In this document: positions 34,657 to 44,733 of the stretch, piece after piece
Numbering within the stretch: the first letter of the stretch is position 1
Layout: each line of letters starts with the position of its first letter
Assembly (NCBI RefSeq): GCF_001412215.1
Contig: NZ_LLWP01000008.1
Coordinates: forward strand, 62,001 to 126,000
Length of the DNA: 64,000 nt
Source of the DNA: Pedobacter sp. Hv1
GTDB taxonomy: Bacteria > Bacteroidota > Bacteroidia > Sphingobacteriales > Sphingobacteriaceae
Direction: 5' to 3'
Made by a program: the position numbers and the translations under genes
The notes under the pieces: generated by a model
Seen by the model: only the letters and a program-made list of their open reading frames with translations
Database searches by the model: none
Told to the model about the DNA's origin: nothing

Positions 34657-36243
34657 TTAAAACTTAGCAGGTACACCAGGTTTTGGTAATGCTTTTTCAA
34701 TAAAATCTCTGATATGCTCGTTACCCATTTTCAAGTCTGGTTTACGCAGGTACATCATGTGTCCGCTCTCGTAACCTTCCCAGCTCATTCTATCTTTTAA
34801 TTTACCACTTGGGTCCATTTGCCACATATTGTATTTGGCATTGAAATAATCGCAGGCCCCATCATAATATCCAGACTGAACCAAAACATGCAAATAAGGA
34901 TTTTGAGCCATTGCTGCACGTAGGTTTTCGCCAGTACGGTCGCCAGTGTTATCCCAAGGATTTACTGGGCCAAACATATTGTATTTTAAATCTGTTTTGT
35001 AGTTCAATTCATTACGCAAATACATGTTAATTGCAGGTGTAAATGAGTGCAACCAAGAAGTCAACTCTGCGTTATAATCTGGTCCGTTACCCGCATCAGA
35101 GCGATCAATACCTTTGTATCTTGAATCTAATCTTCCTACAGTAAATCCTTTATCGCGTAAAAGCTCTTTCCAAAATAGGTTGGTAGATACATCTAAATTG
35201 TTCTGCATAATTACTTTCTGCGAGATACCCGAAAATCTGGCCATTTTTGCAGCAATCTTTTGCTTTTCTGCCATTGGTAAAAATCCACCTTTGGTAATTG
35301 CAGGGATCAATTCATTTACCGTAAAGTTTTCTACTTCTGGCAACATATCTGTTAATTTCTTGCCCTGTAAATCGGCTGGCAACATTTTATGGTACCAAGC
35401 TGTAGCCGCAAAATAAGGTAAACGTAAAGCAGCATCTAAAACTGTTCCTCTTTCCATACCTAGTTCTGTTGGCGAAACTAGAATTACTCCATTTAGGTAC
35501 ATCCATTGGTTGCTTTGCAATTCGAGTGCTAAACCAGAAACACGAGTGGTACCATAACTTTCGCCAATTAAAAACTTAGGCGATGCCCAACGGTTGTTAC
35601 GGGTTACAAAAGTATTTAACCACTCTGCCAAATAACGGATATCTGCTCTTACGCCAAAAAATTTATTAGTTGGCACATCTTTACTTGTAGCACGAGAATA
35701 ACCTGTGTTTACAGGATCGATGTACACAATATCAGCAATATCTAAAATAGAACTGCCATTGTCTTTATAGCCATAAGGTTGGATTGGATAACCTTCGTCG
35801 TCAATATTTAATACTACTGGACCAGTATAGGCAATGTGCATCCAAACAGAAGCAGAACCTGGGCCACCATTGAATGAAATTACCAATGGTCTTTTATCTT
35901 TATTTTGTACATCAGTACGCTCATAGTAGGTATAGAACAAACCCGCAATTGGCTTGCCTTCTTCGTCCCAAACAGGAAGGGTACCTGTAGTAGCTTTATA
36001 AGGCACTTCTTTGCCTCTAATGGTTACCGTATGATTGGTAATTACTGTACTTTCTGGATTAATTGTTCTTGATGAAGTACTTGCAACACGAGGAGCAGCT
36101 TCTTCTTTTACGGCAGCTACAGGGGCAGTAGTACCTGGATTAGTTGGTCGTTGACCATTGGGGTTTTGACCTTGAGTTCGTTGTGCTTGGGCAAAACTAA
36201 CAAAGCTCAATGCAATAAGAGTTGAGGTAAAAATTTTCTTCAT
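34657..36243 (-). CDS. Secreted S10-family serine carboxypeptidase
   Basis: A 528-residue exported peptidase with a signal peptide (MKKIFTSTLIALSFVSFAQA) and a short low-complexity segment rich in Q, N, P and G after it. The alpha/beta-hydrolase carboxypeptidase core shows SFNGGPGSASVWMH (oxyanion hole), LIGESYGTTRVSGLA with the nucleophile Ser, a late Asp in SGYYDGACDYFNA and the catalytic His in GYESGHMMYLRKPD. The S10 triad Ser-Asp-His is therefore complete. It would remove C-terminal residues from peptides outside the cytoplasm, in keeping with a protein-degrading lifestyle. Confidence 0.9.
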   Translation of the reverse strand: MKKIFTSTLIALSFVSFAQAQRTQGQNPNGQRPTNPGTTAPVAAVKEEAAPRVASTSSRTINPESTVITNHTVTIRGKEVPYKATTGTLPVWDEEGKPIAGLFYTYYERTDVQNKDKRPLVISFNGGPGSASVWMHIAYTGPVVLNIDDEGYPIQPYGYKDNGSSILDIADIVYIDPVNTGYSRATSKDVPTNKFFGVRADIRYLAEWLNTFVTRNNRWASPKFLIGESYGTTRVSGLALELQSNQWMYLNGVILVSPTELGMERGTVLDAALRLPYFAATAWYHKMLPADLQGKKLTDMLPEVENFTVNELIPAITKGGFLPMAEKQKIAAKMARFSGISQKVIMQNNLDVSTNLFWKELLRDKGFTVGRLDSRYKGIDRSDAGNGPDYNAELTSWLHSFTPAINMYLRNELNYKTDLKYNMFGPVNPWDNTGDRTGENLRAAMAQNPYLHVLVQSGYYDGACDYFNAKYNMWQMDPSGKLKDRMSWEGYESGHMMYLRKPDLKMGNEHIRDFIEKALPKPGVPAKF

Positions 36244-36371
36244 TTGATTTGGGTTTGGTTATAGCCATAAATATCAAAAATAGAAAACCATATTTAGCAA
36301 AAACACGAAATTGTTACTTCCAAATTCGAGCTTTAATCTGTTTAAACCGATAAATAAAGCGTTGCTTTTTA

Positions 36372-37649
36372 TTAAGGATTGGTTAAAATAGGAGCTAACA
36401 CTTTTATTTTACCATCTACTTTATTGCTAAAGGTTAAGCCTAAAATTTTAGCAATTAACGGATAAATATTTACATTTTCAAAAGCAGGAATTTTCAGTCC
36501 ACTTTTAAAATTTGGTCCCCAAGCATAAAAAATGGCCTGCATATCTCTAATTGCTGGGTCAAAACCATGTTGACCGGGGTCTGGCTTAATGCCATTGATG
36601 TTAAAGGCGTTTGGCAATTTTGGCACCAGTATAATATCGCCCACCCTGTTGTATAGGTCATTCTTTTTATTGTAATGCCAAACCTTTGGAATCTGTTTAC
36701 TTAAATAAACATCGTAAGTAGTGGCCTCAGCTTTTAGGGCCTTATAGGTTGGCTTGATATCTTTTTGCTGGTTGGCATATAAATGAAGTAATACATTACC
36801 AGGTGGAACCTTAAATTTGTTCATATCTATTGCTTTGGGCAATGGGATGGTATTTTCTCTATCAATTGTGGTCATTCCATGATCGGATACTACAATAAAA
36901 TTAACAGCAAGGCCCGTGGCTTTTGCAGCTTCCACAACTTTGCCAATGGCATCATCTACAATTTGTACCGCAGCCCGGGCTTCTTCAGAATCTGCTGTAT
37001 GTTTGTGTGCCGCCTGATCTACCTGTGGGAAGTATAATGCAATAAAATGAGGTCTTTTTTCTGCCGGCAATTGCAACCAGTCTTTAACAATAGCCACCCT
37101 CCTATCAATTGGAATAACCTCGTTATAGTTATATAAATAGGTTGGCCTTATTCCATTCATAGAAATTTCTGAGCCCGGCCAATAAAAGATCGCACTTAGC
37201 ATTTTTTGTTCTTCTGCTAAAATCCAAAGCGGTTTGCCACCATACCAAGAACTATCAACAGCCATCTTTTTATCAGATTTCCTATAAACTACATCTCTGG
37301 CTTTATCGTAAAAAATATTATCTACCACACCATGATGTGCAGGATATAAACCTGTAGCAATGGTATAATGATTTGGAAATGTTAACGATGGATAAGCAGG
37401 CTTTAGATAATCGGCCTGCACCCCACTTTCTCTTAACTTGATCAGGTTCTTGGCTTGATATTTATCTGCCAGATCCCATCTAAAAGCATCGATAGAAATT
37501 AAAATTACATAGGGTTTCTTTTGTTGTTCAGGGCTGTTTGTCCGATCAGCAATTACTTTTTGAACAGTATCTTGTGCCCTGATGGTTAAAGCCAAAGAGA
37601 CCCATAAAAAAACAAGTAAAGAAAACTTCTTAAATAACATACTCAACAT
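36372..37649 (-). CDS. Exported type I phosphodiesterase/nucleotide pyrophosphatase
   Basis: A 425-residue alkaline-phosphatase-superfamily enzyme with a signal peptide. Metal-binding and nucleophile motifs are VILISIDAFRWDLADKY and KPAYPSLTFPNHYTIATGLYPAHHG, with the Thr nucleophile in SLTFPNH. Later ligands are ALYFPQVDQAAHKH, FIVVSDHGMT and a final GQHGFDP. Proteins of this group hydrolyse nucleotide or phospholipid phosphodiesters. The ATG at 37649 overlaps the stop of the alpha-amylase gene as TAATG, which fixes the start and shows translational coupling. Confidence 0.88.
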   Translation of the reverse strand: MLSMLFKKFSLLVFLWVSLALTIRAQDTVQKVIADRTNSPEQQKKPYVILISIDAFRWDLADKYQAKNLIKLRESGVQADYLKPAYPSLTFPNHYTIATGLYPAHHGVVDNIFYDKARDVVYRKSDKKMAVDSSWYGGKPLWILAEEQKMLSAIFYWPGSEISMNGIRPTYLYNYNEVIPIDRRVAIVKDWLQLPAEKRPHFIALYFPQVDQAAHKHTADSEEARAAVQIVDDAIGKVVEAAKATGLAVNFIVVSDHGMTTIDRENTIPLPKAIDMNKFKVPPGNVLLHLYANQQKDIKPTYKALKAEATTYDVYLSKQIPKVWHYNKKNDLYNRVGDIILVPKLPNAFNINGIKPDPGQHGFDPAIRDMQAIFYAWGPNFKSGLKIPAFENVNIYPLIAKILGLTFSNKVDGKIKVLAPILTNP

Positions 37650-39556
37650 TAATTTAGGTTCTGTCTACTGTAGATACGGTACTCGCCTGGAGCCAACACA
37701 GCACTATAGTTTGCAGTTGCTAAATTAATATTTGTTCCGTTCATTGCATCAATCCAATTGCCATTATTACCAAAATCTACATTGGCTGTTTGGGCAGTTA
37801 CATCAAAATTACCTACAACCATTACTGTGTTTGAACCGCTAATCAATTTGATATATTTAATTCCACCAGTTAAATTATAGCTTGTATTTGCAGTAGTAAA
37901 AATGGCATTGTTCTTTTTCAATTTGATAAATTTAGCATAGGCTGTATACAGGGCTTTACGTCTAGCATCATCAAAATAATCCCATCTGATAGGTTTTTCG
38001 CCCAAACGACCATTAAAATCGATGCTATAATCATAGCCGAGCTCGCCAAATTGCCAAATCATTTTAGGCCCTGGTACCGCAAATAAAAATGCTGCTGCCA
38101 GTTCTTCTCTTTTCAAAGCAGTGGTTAAATCTTTAACCGAATACCCCGGCACTACATTTCCATAAGTTATATTTTTAAAATTCAAGCGTTCCTCATCATG
38201 GCTTTCCATGTACGACACTAAATTTTCTGATTTAGCAAAACCATGTTTACTGGCAAATGCCCAAGAGAAGTCTGAAGCGCCTAGCCAGCCCATTGTGGCT
38301 TCATTCATATTGTAATTGATGTTTGCCCAAAGCATCATTCCCTCATCGGCCAATACCTTTTCTTCATTTGCTTCTGCAAAATGCTCAAGGATAACGTAAA
38401 AATTGTTAGCGTCTATGCTTTTGATATAATTGTTGTATTCTTTCCAAATGGATACCCTACTGGCATCGTAAGCAGCAAAACCCGCATCATCTGAAGATGT
38501 TTTCTGTGTAAATCCTTTTGAAAGATCGAACCGAAAACCATCTATTTTATATTGTTGCATCCAATATTTAACTACATTTTTCACATAGTATTTAGTTGCG
38601 GCACTTTCGTGGTTAAAATCGTAACCCACATTATAAGGGTGTTTGGCATCTACATTAAACCAAGGGCTATTTGCAGTTGGTTTATTGCCATCAAAATACA
38701 ATTGCACCATAGGCGATTGACCAAATGCATGGTTCAGCACCATATCCATAATCACGGCAATGCCTTTTCCATGGCATTCGTCTATAAAGTTTTGCAAGGC
38801 GGCCTTTGTACCATAATATTTATCAGGTGCCATGGCATAAGAAATATTGTAGCCCCAACTAATGTTACCCTCAAACTCTGTAATAGGCATAAGTTCAATG
38901 GCATTGATACCTAAACTAACCAGGTAATCTAATTTTTGAAGGGTAGAGGCATAGGTATGTTCATTTGTAAAATCGCGGATCAGCAATTCGTAAATCACAA
39001 GGTTATTTTTGTCTGGTCTAACAAAGCTGTTGTTTTTCCATGCATAAACTGGCTTATTGGCCTGCATTACACTCACAATTCCTGTTGTTTTACCAGTGGG
39101 ATAGGTTTTTAATCCAGGATAAACCGAAGCAGAGATGAAGCTATCGTTATTTGGATCCAACACCTTTTCGCAATATGGGTCGGCAACTTTCAAGCTCCCA
39201 TCTACCATAAATTGGTAGGCGTATTCTGTATTTGGATCGAGACCATCAATTTGTACCCACCAAGTATTGTTATCTGGTGCCAATTTCAATTGATTGGCAG
39301 GTAGCGTTTGCCAATTGCTAAAATCGCCGATTACATAAACAGATGTTTTTGAAGGCGCATATAACGTTACAATTGCAGAAGTACCTCCATTGATAAAAAC
39401 CACCCCATCTTTGGCCGCAGCAGGTAAAGGATACGATGTAGGTGTTGGTGTTGTAGGAATTGTGGGCGTAGGATTTGGCTCCGGGATCGTTCCCGATTTC
39501 TTACAAGCTAAATGGAACAAAGCCACAATGGCTAACAAATAAATTACCTTTTTCAT
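37649..39556 (-). CDS. GH13 alpha-amylase-family lipoprotein with CBM48-like domain
   Basis: A 635-residue surface or periplasmic lipoprotein (lipobox LAC, Cys at 18) followed by a Pro/Thr linker. An E-set/CBM48-like sandwich (about 45-150) with TSVYVIGDFSNWQTLP precedes the GH13 TIM barrel. Catalytic residues sit in DGFRFDLSKGF (nucleophile Asp), VILEHFAEANE (acid/base Glu) and MESHDEERL (transition-state Asp). The C-terminal sheet domain ends at the stop codon. It would cleave alpha-1,4-glucans outside the cell. There is no susC/susD pair beside it, so it is not a canonical utilisation locus. Confidence 0.9.
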   Translation of the reverse strand: MKKVIYLLAIVALFHLACKKSGTIPEPNPTPTIPTTPTPTSYPLPAAAKDGVVFINGGTSAIVTLYAPSKTSVYVIGDFSNWQTLPANQLKLAPDNNTWWVQIDGLDPNTEYAYQFMVDGSLKVADPYCEKVLDPNNDSFISASVYPGLKTYPTGKTTGIVSVMQANKPVYAWKNNSFVRPDKNNLVIYELLIRDFTNEHTYASTLQKLDYLVSLGINAIELMPITEFEGNISWGYNISYAMAPDKYYGTKAALQNFIDECHGKGIAVIMDMVLNHAFGQSPMVQLYFDGNKPTANSPWFNVDAKHPYNVGYDFNHESAATKYYVKNVVKYWMQQYKIDGFRFDLSKGFTQKTSSDDAGFAAYDASRVSIWKEYNNYIKSIDANNFYVILEHFAEANEEKVLADEGMMLWANINYNMNEATMGWLGASDFSWAFASKHGFAKSENLVSYMESHDEERLNFKNITYGNVVPGYSVKDLTTALKREELAAAFLFAVPGPKMIWQFGELGYDYSIDFNGRLGEKPIRWDYFDDARRKALYTAYAKFIKLKKNNAIFTTANTSYNLTGGIKYIKLISGSNTVMVVGNFDVTAQTANVDFGNNGNWIDAMNGTNINLATANYSAVLAPGEYRIYSRQNLN

Positions 39557-39793
39557 GAGATTGATTGAATGGATAGCTAGATACCGAATTTTAAAAATAC
39601 TAATTATAAGTTATTTAACTACTTAAAAAGTTGGCAAACTGCTAAAAACAAATCTAGGCATCCTTAACTCTGTTAATTTCGTAGGTATAATTTGTTATTA
39701 TGAAATTAATATGACAATTGTATAGAATAACTCATTAATTAAACTACATTAGCGAAAATATTAAAACCAACCCTATACCGCTCTAATTAAAAT

Positions 39794-40945
39794 ATGACAA
39801 AGAAAGTCAAGTTTACAAACCTCAACAAATCTACCTTTTATGCAACTTTACGAAAACGTGTCGATGACCACTTTGAAGATCAAAACCTAAGCGTACATGC
39901 CAATGGTGCCATGTGGTTCAAGGCTATTTTCTTTTTAGGAACTTTTATCACCTTGTACTTTCTCATTTTATTAGGAGGCTTTGGTACAGGAATGATGTTA
40001 AGTATGGCCATTTTACTTGGTATTTTTGGCGCATTTGTGGGCTTTAACATTTGTCACGATGCCATACATAAAGCATTTTCCGACAAACCAATTGTCAATA
40101 AGTCTTTTAGTTTCTTGTTTAGTTTAATTGGTGCTAGTGCTTATGTTTGGAGTATTTGCCACAACATTGTACACCATACTTACACTAACATATCTGGTCA
40201 TGATGAAGACATTGATGTAGCACCAGGCTTGATCCGTTTTTGCGAAAAGGAGCCAGTTAACAAAATACAGCGCTACCAACATTTTTATGCTTTTGCACTA
40301 TATAGCTTGGCCATGCTTTCGTGGGTTTTTAGAAAAGACTACAAAAAATTCTTCCAAACCAAAATTGGATCTCAGGTAGCCAACCACCCTAAAATTGAAT
40401 ATTTCAACTTATTCTTTTTCAAATTTCTATATTATTTCCTATTCATCATTTTACCATTAATTGTAATTGATGTGCCTTGGTGGCAGTTTTTAATTGGCTT
40501 TTTAGCCATGCAATTTGCACAAGGTTTGGTATTGGGCCTTGTATTTCAATTGGCTCATGTGGTAGAGGGAACCAGTTTTCCCCACCCTAACGAAGATGGA
40601 AATATAGAGGAAGCTTGGGCGGCGCATCAAATGATGACTACAGCTAACTTTGCAGTAGACAGCAAATTAGCTGGCTTTTTATGTGGCGGCTTAAACAGAC
40701 AAATTGAGCACCATTTGTTTCCAAAAATCTGTCATATCCATTATCCAGCTATTGGTAAAATTGTTAAACAGACCGCATTGGAGTTTGATCTACCTTACAT
40801 AGAAAGTCGCACTTTTTTTAGCGCACTCGGCTCTCACTACCGCATGTTGCGGAAATTGGGTAAAGAGGCTTATATTGCTCAAGAAAAAGTTGCAGCTATC
40901 CCTTGTATGCTTACTGCTAAGATCAACATTAGCCAACCTTTATAA
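39794..40945 (+). CDS. Membrane fatty-acid (acyl-lipid/acyl-CoA) desaturase
   Basis: A 383-residue membrane di-iron desaturase. The three histidine boxes are HDAIHKAF (residues about 94-101), HNIVHHTYTN (about 125-134) and QIEHHLFPKI (about 307-316), with four to six transmembrane helices around them. The last box, starting QxxHH, is the form of front-end (delta-5/6-type) and related bacterial desaturases. No cytochrome b5 domain is fused, so an external ferredoxin or similar donor is needed. The regiospecificity cannot be read from the sequence. Confidence 0.9.
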   Translation: MTKKVKFTNLNKSTFYATLRKRVDDHFEDQNLSVHANGAMWFKAIFFLGTFITLYFLILLGGFGTGMMLSMAILLGIFGAFVGFNICHDAIHKAFSDKPIVNKSFSFLFSLIGASAYVWSICHNIVHHTYTNISGHDEDIDVAPGLIRFCEKEPVNKIQRYQHFYAFALYSLAMLSWVFRKDYKKFFQTKIGSQVANHPKIEYFNLFFFKFLYYFLFIILPLIVIDVPWWQFLIGFLAMQFAQGLVLGLVFQLAHVVEGTSFPHPNEDGNIEEAWAAHQMMTTANFAVDSKLAGFLCGGLNRQIEHHLFPKICHIHYPAIGKIVKQTALEFDLPYIESRTFFSALGSHYRMLRKLGKEAYIAQEKVAAIPCMLTAKINISQPL

Positions 40946-41021
40946 AAAAACTGAAATATCTTTTTTTTATCTGAACAAATGGATAAATTGTTTGTTTAAA
41001 CAAACAACTTGTTAATGGTGT

Positions 41022-43724
41022 ATGAATAGAGGTTTCTTAAGTAAGGGGGGCGAATGTGGCGCCTTAATTCGCTCTATTGATTGGGGCAAAAATCACTTAG
41101 GACCTGTTGCGCACTGGCCACAAAGTTTGTTAACCACGCTCAGCATTTTGTTGAACTCTAAATTCCCCATGTTTTTATATTGGGGCCCTGAATTGATTTG
41201 CTTCTATAACGATGCTTATCGGCCTAGCTTAGGCAACAATGGAAAACATCCATCTATTATGGGCATGCGGGCCGAAGAAGCTTGGGTTGAAATATGGCCA
41301 ATTATTAAACCCTTAATAGACCAAGTTTTAGCTGGAGGCGAAGCCACATGGAGCGAAGACCAACTGATCCCCATTTTTAGAAATGGCCAAATAGAAGATG
41401 TTTATTGGACATTTAGCTATAGCCCAGCATATGACGAATCTGGCCAACCAGCCGGAGTATATGTAACCTGCACAGAAACTACCCAAAAGGTAAACACATT
41501 ACTGGCCTTAAACGACAGTAATGATAAACTTGAATTTGCATTAAATGCAGCAGAATTGGGTACCTGGGACCTGAATCCATTGACCAATAAATTTACGGCA
41601 AACAACAGGTTAAAAAGATGGTTTGGGCTTCCGCCAGAGGCAGAAATGGACTTAAGTTTAGCCCTCAATTCTATTTTAGAAAAGGACAGGAAAAGAGTGA
41701 ATGATGCCATTTTGAAGGCTTTAGACTTTTCTTCGGGCGGCAACTATACGGTTCAATACACCATAGTGAATGCCAAAAATGGTAAAGAAAGAGTAGTAAA
41801 GGCTAAAGGAAAAGCCTTGTATAATGACGATCATATTGCCTATCGCCTAAATGGCACCTTACAGGATATTACCGAAGAAATTGCTACTCAGCATGCCTTT
41901 AAAGAAAGTGAGGAGAATTTTCGCAAACTCATTTTGCAAGCTCCTGTTGGTATGATCATTTTAAAAGGCGAAGAGTTTTTTGTAGAACTGGTTAACGACG
42001 CTTACTTACAAATTGCAGGCAAAACCAGAAAGGACTTTGAAAACAAACCCCTGTGGGAAGCATTACCTGAATCCAAAACATTAGGATTCGATCATATCCT
42101 TAAAAAGGTAATGCAAACAGGCATTGCCCATAATGGGAATGAACAGCCTACAAACCTGATCAGAAACGGCAAAAAAGAAACGGTTTTTATCAACTATGTA
42201 TATGAGCCTTTAAAAGATGCAGATGGCACTATTAACCGAATAATGGTAGTTTCTGTTGATGTAACCGAAATGCTCGAAAGCAAGCGCAAAATACAAGATG
42301 CAGAAGAACGGGCCAGATTGGCAACTGCTGCATCGGGCTTGGGCACTTTTGATCTTGATCTGCAAAAAGGACACATGAATACCTCTGAGCGCTTTAATGA
42401 AATCTTTGGTTTTAAAAAACAAGTGCCTCGATCTGAATATGTAAATGCAATTCATCCAGGTGATCACCTTGTACGTTTAAATGCACATCGAAGAGCCTTA
42501 GATATAGGTCAGATCTATTATGAAGCTAGGGTAATATGGAAAGATCAATCGCAGCACTGGATAAGGGTTGAAGGCAAGGTCTATTATGATGGAGATGGCA
42601 AAGCCTTGAGGATGTTGGGGACGGTAATGGACATTACCCAACAACGAAATGCAAAAGAAGAACTCATCCAAACCAACCAAAGGTTGGCCATTGCTTTAGA
42701 AGCCGGACGTTTAGGCTCTTACGAAATTGACTTAAATACCCATAAAATCAGTTTTTCTGAGCAATTTAATTTAAACTATGGCCTATTGCCTAATATTCAA
42801 ATCAGTTACGATGAACTGTTTAATTTTATTGAACCTCCTTTTAAAAACGAGGTAATTGAAGGCATTAACAGTGCCATTGTAAATGGTACGGTATATGGTG
42901 CTGAGTATCCCATCCACTGGCCAGACAAGTCCATTCACTGGATCAAGGAATCTGGAAAGGCACAATATGATGAGCAAGGTAATCCAATTACTTTTATCAG
43001 CGTATCTTTTGATATCACTGAGACAAAACAATTGCAACAACAAAAAGACGATTTTATTGGAATTGCCAGTCACGAATTAAAAACACCAGTAACCAGCATT
43101 AAGGCTTATGCGCAAATGCTGGAAAAAATATTGCTTAAAAAAGGTGATGTAATGGAAGCAGGGCTGATGAAAAAAATGGATGCCCAGTTGAACCGTTTAA
43201 CCAGTTTAATTGGCGATTTGTTGGATGTAACGAAGGTAAACGCTGGAAAACTACAATACAACCATACCCATTTCGACTTTAATGAAATGATCCATTTTGT
43301 AATTGAAGACCTACAACATACCACAGAGAGTCATCAAATTATGATGAATTTACAAGAAGTAGGTCAGGTTTTTGCAGATAAAGAAAGGGTGAGTCAAGTA
43401 TTAACCAATTTGATTACCAATGCCATTAAGTATTCTCCAGATACCGAAAAAATCATTGTTCACACGAGTATTTCTGGAGAGAACGTTGAAGTTTGTGTAG
43501 AAGATTTTGGCATCGGCATTGCCGAAGATAAGCTGCATAAGGTATTTGAACAATTTTATAGGGTAAGTGGCAATATGCAACATACTTTTCCTGGCCTAGG
43601 ATTAGGTCTTTATATCTCTTCGGAGATCATTAAACGTGAGGGCGGAAGAATTTGGGTAGATAGTACCGAAGGTAAAGGTTCTAAATTCTGTTTCTCTATT
43701 CCCGTTAATCGTCATCATTATTAA
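41022..43724 (+). CDS. Soluble multi-PAS sensor histidine kinase
   Basis: A 900-residue histidine kinase without transmembrane segment, so it senses in the cytoplasm. Five PAS-type modules appear in order: about 15-155 (a phytochrome-kinase-like PAS with GPVAHWPQSLLTTLSILLNS), 165-290, 300-420, 430-550 and 560-670. The HisKA helix holds GIASHELKTPVTSIKAY with the phospho-accepting His684, and the HATPase domain shows LTNLITNAIKYSP (N box), EDFGIGI (G1) and GLGLGLYIS (G2). A single-domain response regulator starts 48 bases downstream. The signal could be redox, light or a small ligand. No cofactor residue was identified. Confidence 0.9.
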   Translation: MNRGFLSKGGECGALIRSIDWGKNHLGPVAHWPQSLLTTLSILLNSKFPMFLYWGPELICFYNDAYRPSLGNNGKHPSIMGMRAEEAWVEIWPIIKPLIDQVLAGGEATWSEDQLIPIFRNGQIEDVYWTFSYSPAYDESGQPAGVYVTCTETTQKVNTLLALNDSNDKLEFALNAAELGTWDLNPLTNKFTANNRLKRWFGLPPEAEMDLSLALNSILEKDRKRVNDAILKALDFSSGGNYTVQYTIVNAKNGKERVVKAKGKALYNDDHIAYRLNGTLQDITEEIATQHAFKESEENFRKLILQAPVGMIILKGEEFFVELVNDAYLQIAGKTRKDFENKPLWEALPESKTLGFDHILKKVMQTGIAHNGNEQPTNLIRNGKKETVFINYVYEPLKDADGTINRIMVVSVDVTEMLESKRKIQDAEERARLATAASGLGTFDLDLQKGHMNTSERFNEIFGFKKQVPRSEYVNAIHPGDHLVRLNAHRRALDIGQIYYEARVIWKDQSQHWIRVEGKVYYDGDGKALRMLGTVMDITQQRNAKEELIQTNQRLAIALEAGRLGSYEIDLNTHKISFSEQFNLNYGLLPNIQISYDELFNFIEPPFKNEVIEGINSAIVNGTVYGAEYPIHWPDKSIHWIKESGKAQYDEQGNPITFISVSFDITETKQLQQQKDDFIGIASHELKTPVTSIKAYAQMLEKILLKKGDVMEAGLMKKMDAQLNRLTSLIGDLLDVTKVNAGKLQYNHTHFDFNEMIHFVIEDLQHTTESHQIMMNLQEVGQVFADKERVSQVLTNLITNAIKYSPDTEKIIVHTSISGENVEVCVEDFGIGIAEDKLHKVFEQFYRVSGNMQHTFPGLGLGLYISSEIIKREGGRIWVDSTEGKGSKFCFSIPVNRHHY

Positions 43725-43772
43725 CCTAAAATTTAGCCTTATAACGACTCAATTTTTACAACCAAGTATACC

Positions 43773-44138
43773 ATGAACAAACAGAAACGTGTAACAGTAG
43801 CAGACGATGACCCCGGAATTTTAGATGCCGTTGGCATGATGTTAGAAATGGAAGGCTATGAAGTAAATGCGACCTTAAATGGGCACAGCATTCTTAATTT
43901 TGAACAAGGCTTACCAGATATTTATGTGTTGGACATTTGGATGTCTGGAGCCGACGGCAGAGAATTGTGTAAAAAATTGAAGAGCGAAGAACGAACCAAA
44001 AATATCCCTGTCATTTTAATTTCTGCCAGTAATGATTTGAAACGTTCTGCTGAAACGGCCGGCGCCGATGATTTTCTGGCCAAACCTTTTGAAATAGACA
44101 TGTTGTTATCTAAGATAGAAAAGGCTTTAACTAATTAA
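43773..44138 (+). CDS. Single-domain response regulator
   Basis: A 121-residue receiver domain without output domain. The acidic pocket is VADDDPGI (about 9-16), the phosphorylation site is Asp54 in YVLDIWMSGADG, and the conserved Thr/Ser and Lys are in ILISASND and DFLAKPFEID. It follows the multi-PAS kinase in the same direction and is its probable partner. Being output-free, it would pass phosphate to, or bind, another protein not encoded here. Confidence 0.9.
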   Translation: MNKQKRVTVADDDPGILDAVGMMLEMEGYEVNATLNGHSILNFEQGLPDIYVLDIWMSGADGRELCKKLKSEERTKNIPVILISASNDLKRSAETAGADDFLAKPFEIDMLLSKIEKALTN

Positions 44139-44733
44139 AATCATTGCCACATTCAGCCTTTCGAGTCGCTATTTTTAAACATTAAGAAGTTAAGTCTTAA
44201 CTATGCTTCATGTTTTAGATTGGTTACCAAATAGTCTTCGACAGGCTCAGACTGACAACATTTATTTATTTCTAAGTTGTCTGAGGTGGTGAGAAAAATG
44301 ACTGACAAAGCTTTCTATGTGTACTATATTTCTATGTGGTGAAAAAATAACCACCTAAGTAACTTGAGTTAACCTAAGCGCTGGTTTTAAACATTAAGAA
44401 GTTAAGCGGACTTAAATCTTCTTAATGCCTTAATGTTTTAAAGGGCATTGGCAAGGGATACTTCGCTGCGCTCAGCATGACAAAGTTAGCTATGTGTACT
44501 ATGTTTCTATGTGGTAAATAGCACACTAAAAACAAAGCCTTAACCCTTCTTCATTTCTTAATGTTTCAAACTACAGATTGACAAAGCCTTCTATGTGCGC
44601 TATCTACCTAAGTGGTAAATAGCACACCTAAAAAACCTAATCCTTCTTCATGCCTTAATGTTTCAAACTGAGTGACGCTTCGATACTTCGACAAGCTCAG
44701 TATAAACTTAGCTCAGCGTGACATTTATTACAG
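44139..44733. repeat. Non-coding composite repeat block (about 595 bp)
   Basis: No gene was found. Three copies of a unit starting GACAAAG and continuing CTATGTG-(T/C)(A/G)CTAT, then CTATGTGGT or CTAAGTGGT, lie at 44304-44355, 44479-44526 and 44580-44627. Between them are two to four copies of an ACATTAAGAAGTTAAG / CTTCTTAATGCCTTAATGTTT module in both orientations. A third motif, CTTCGACA(A/G)GCTCAG with GTGACA or ACTGACA nearby, occurs near 44236, 44461 (diverged) and 44688. These are nested dispersed repeats, not a CRISPR: units vary and spacing is irregular. Confidence 0.8.

Noticed and set aside
44304..44627. Could the three GACAAAG..CTATGTGGT units be a CRISPR array?
   Set aside because: Units differ from one another, spacers are unequal (about 125 and 53 bases) and contain other repeats, and no cas gene is in the window.
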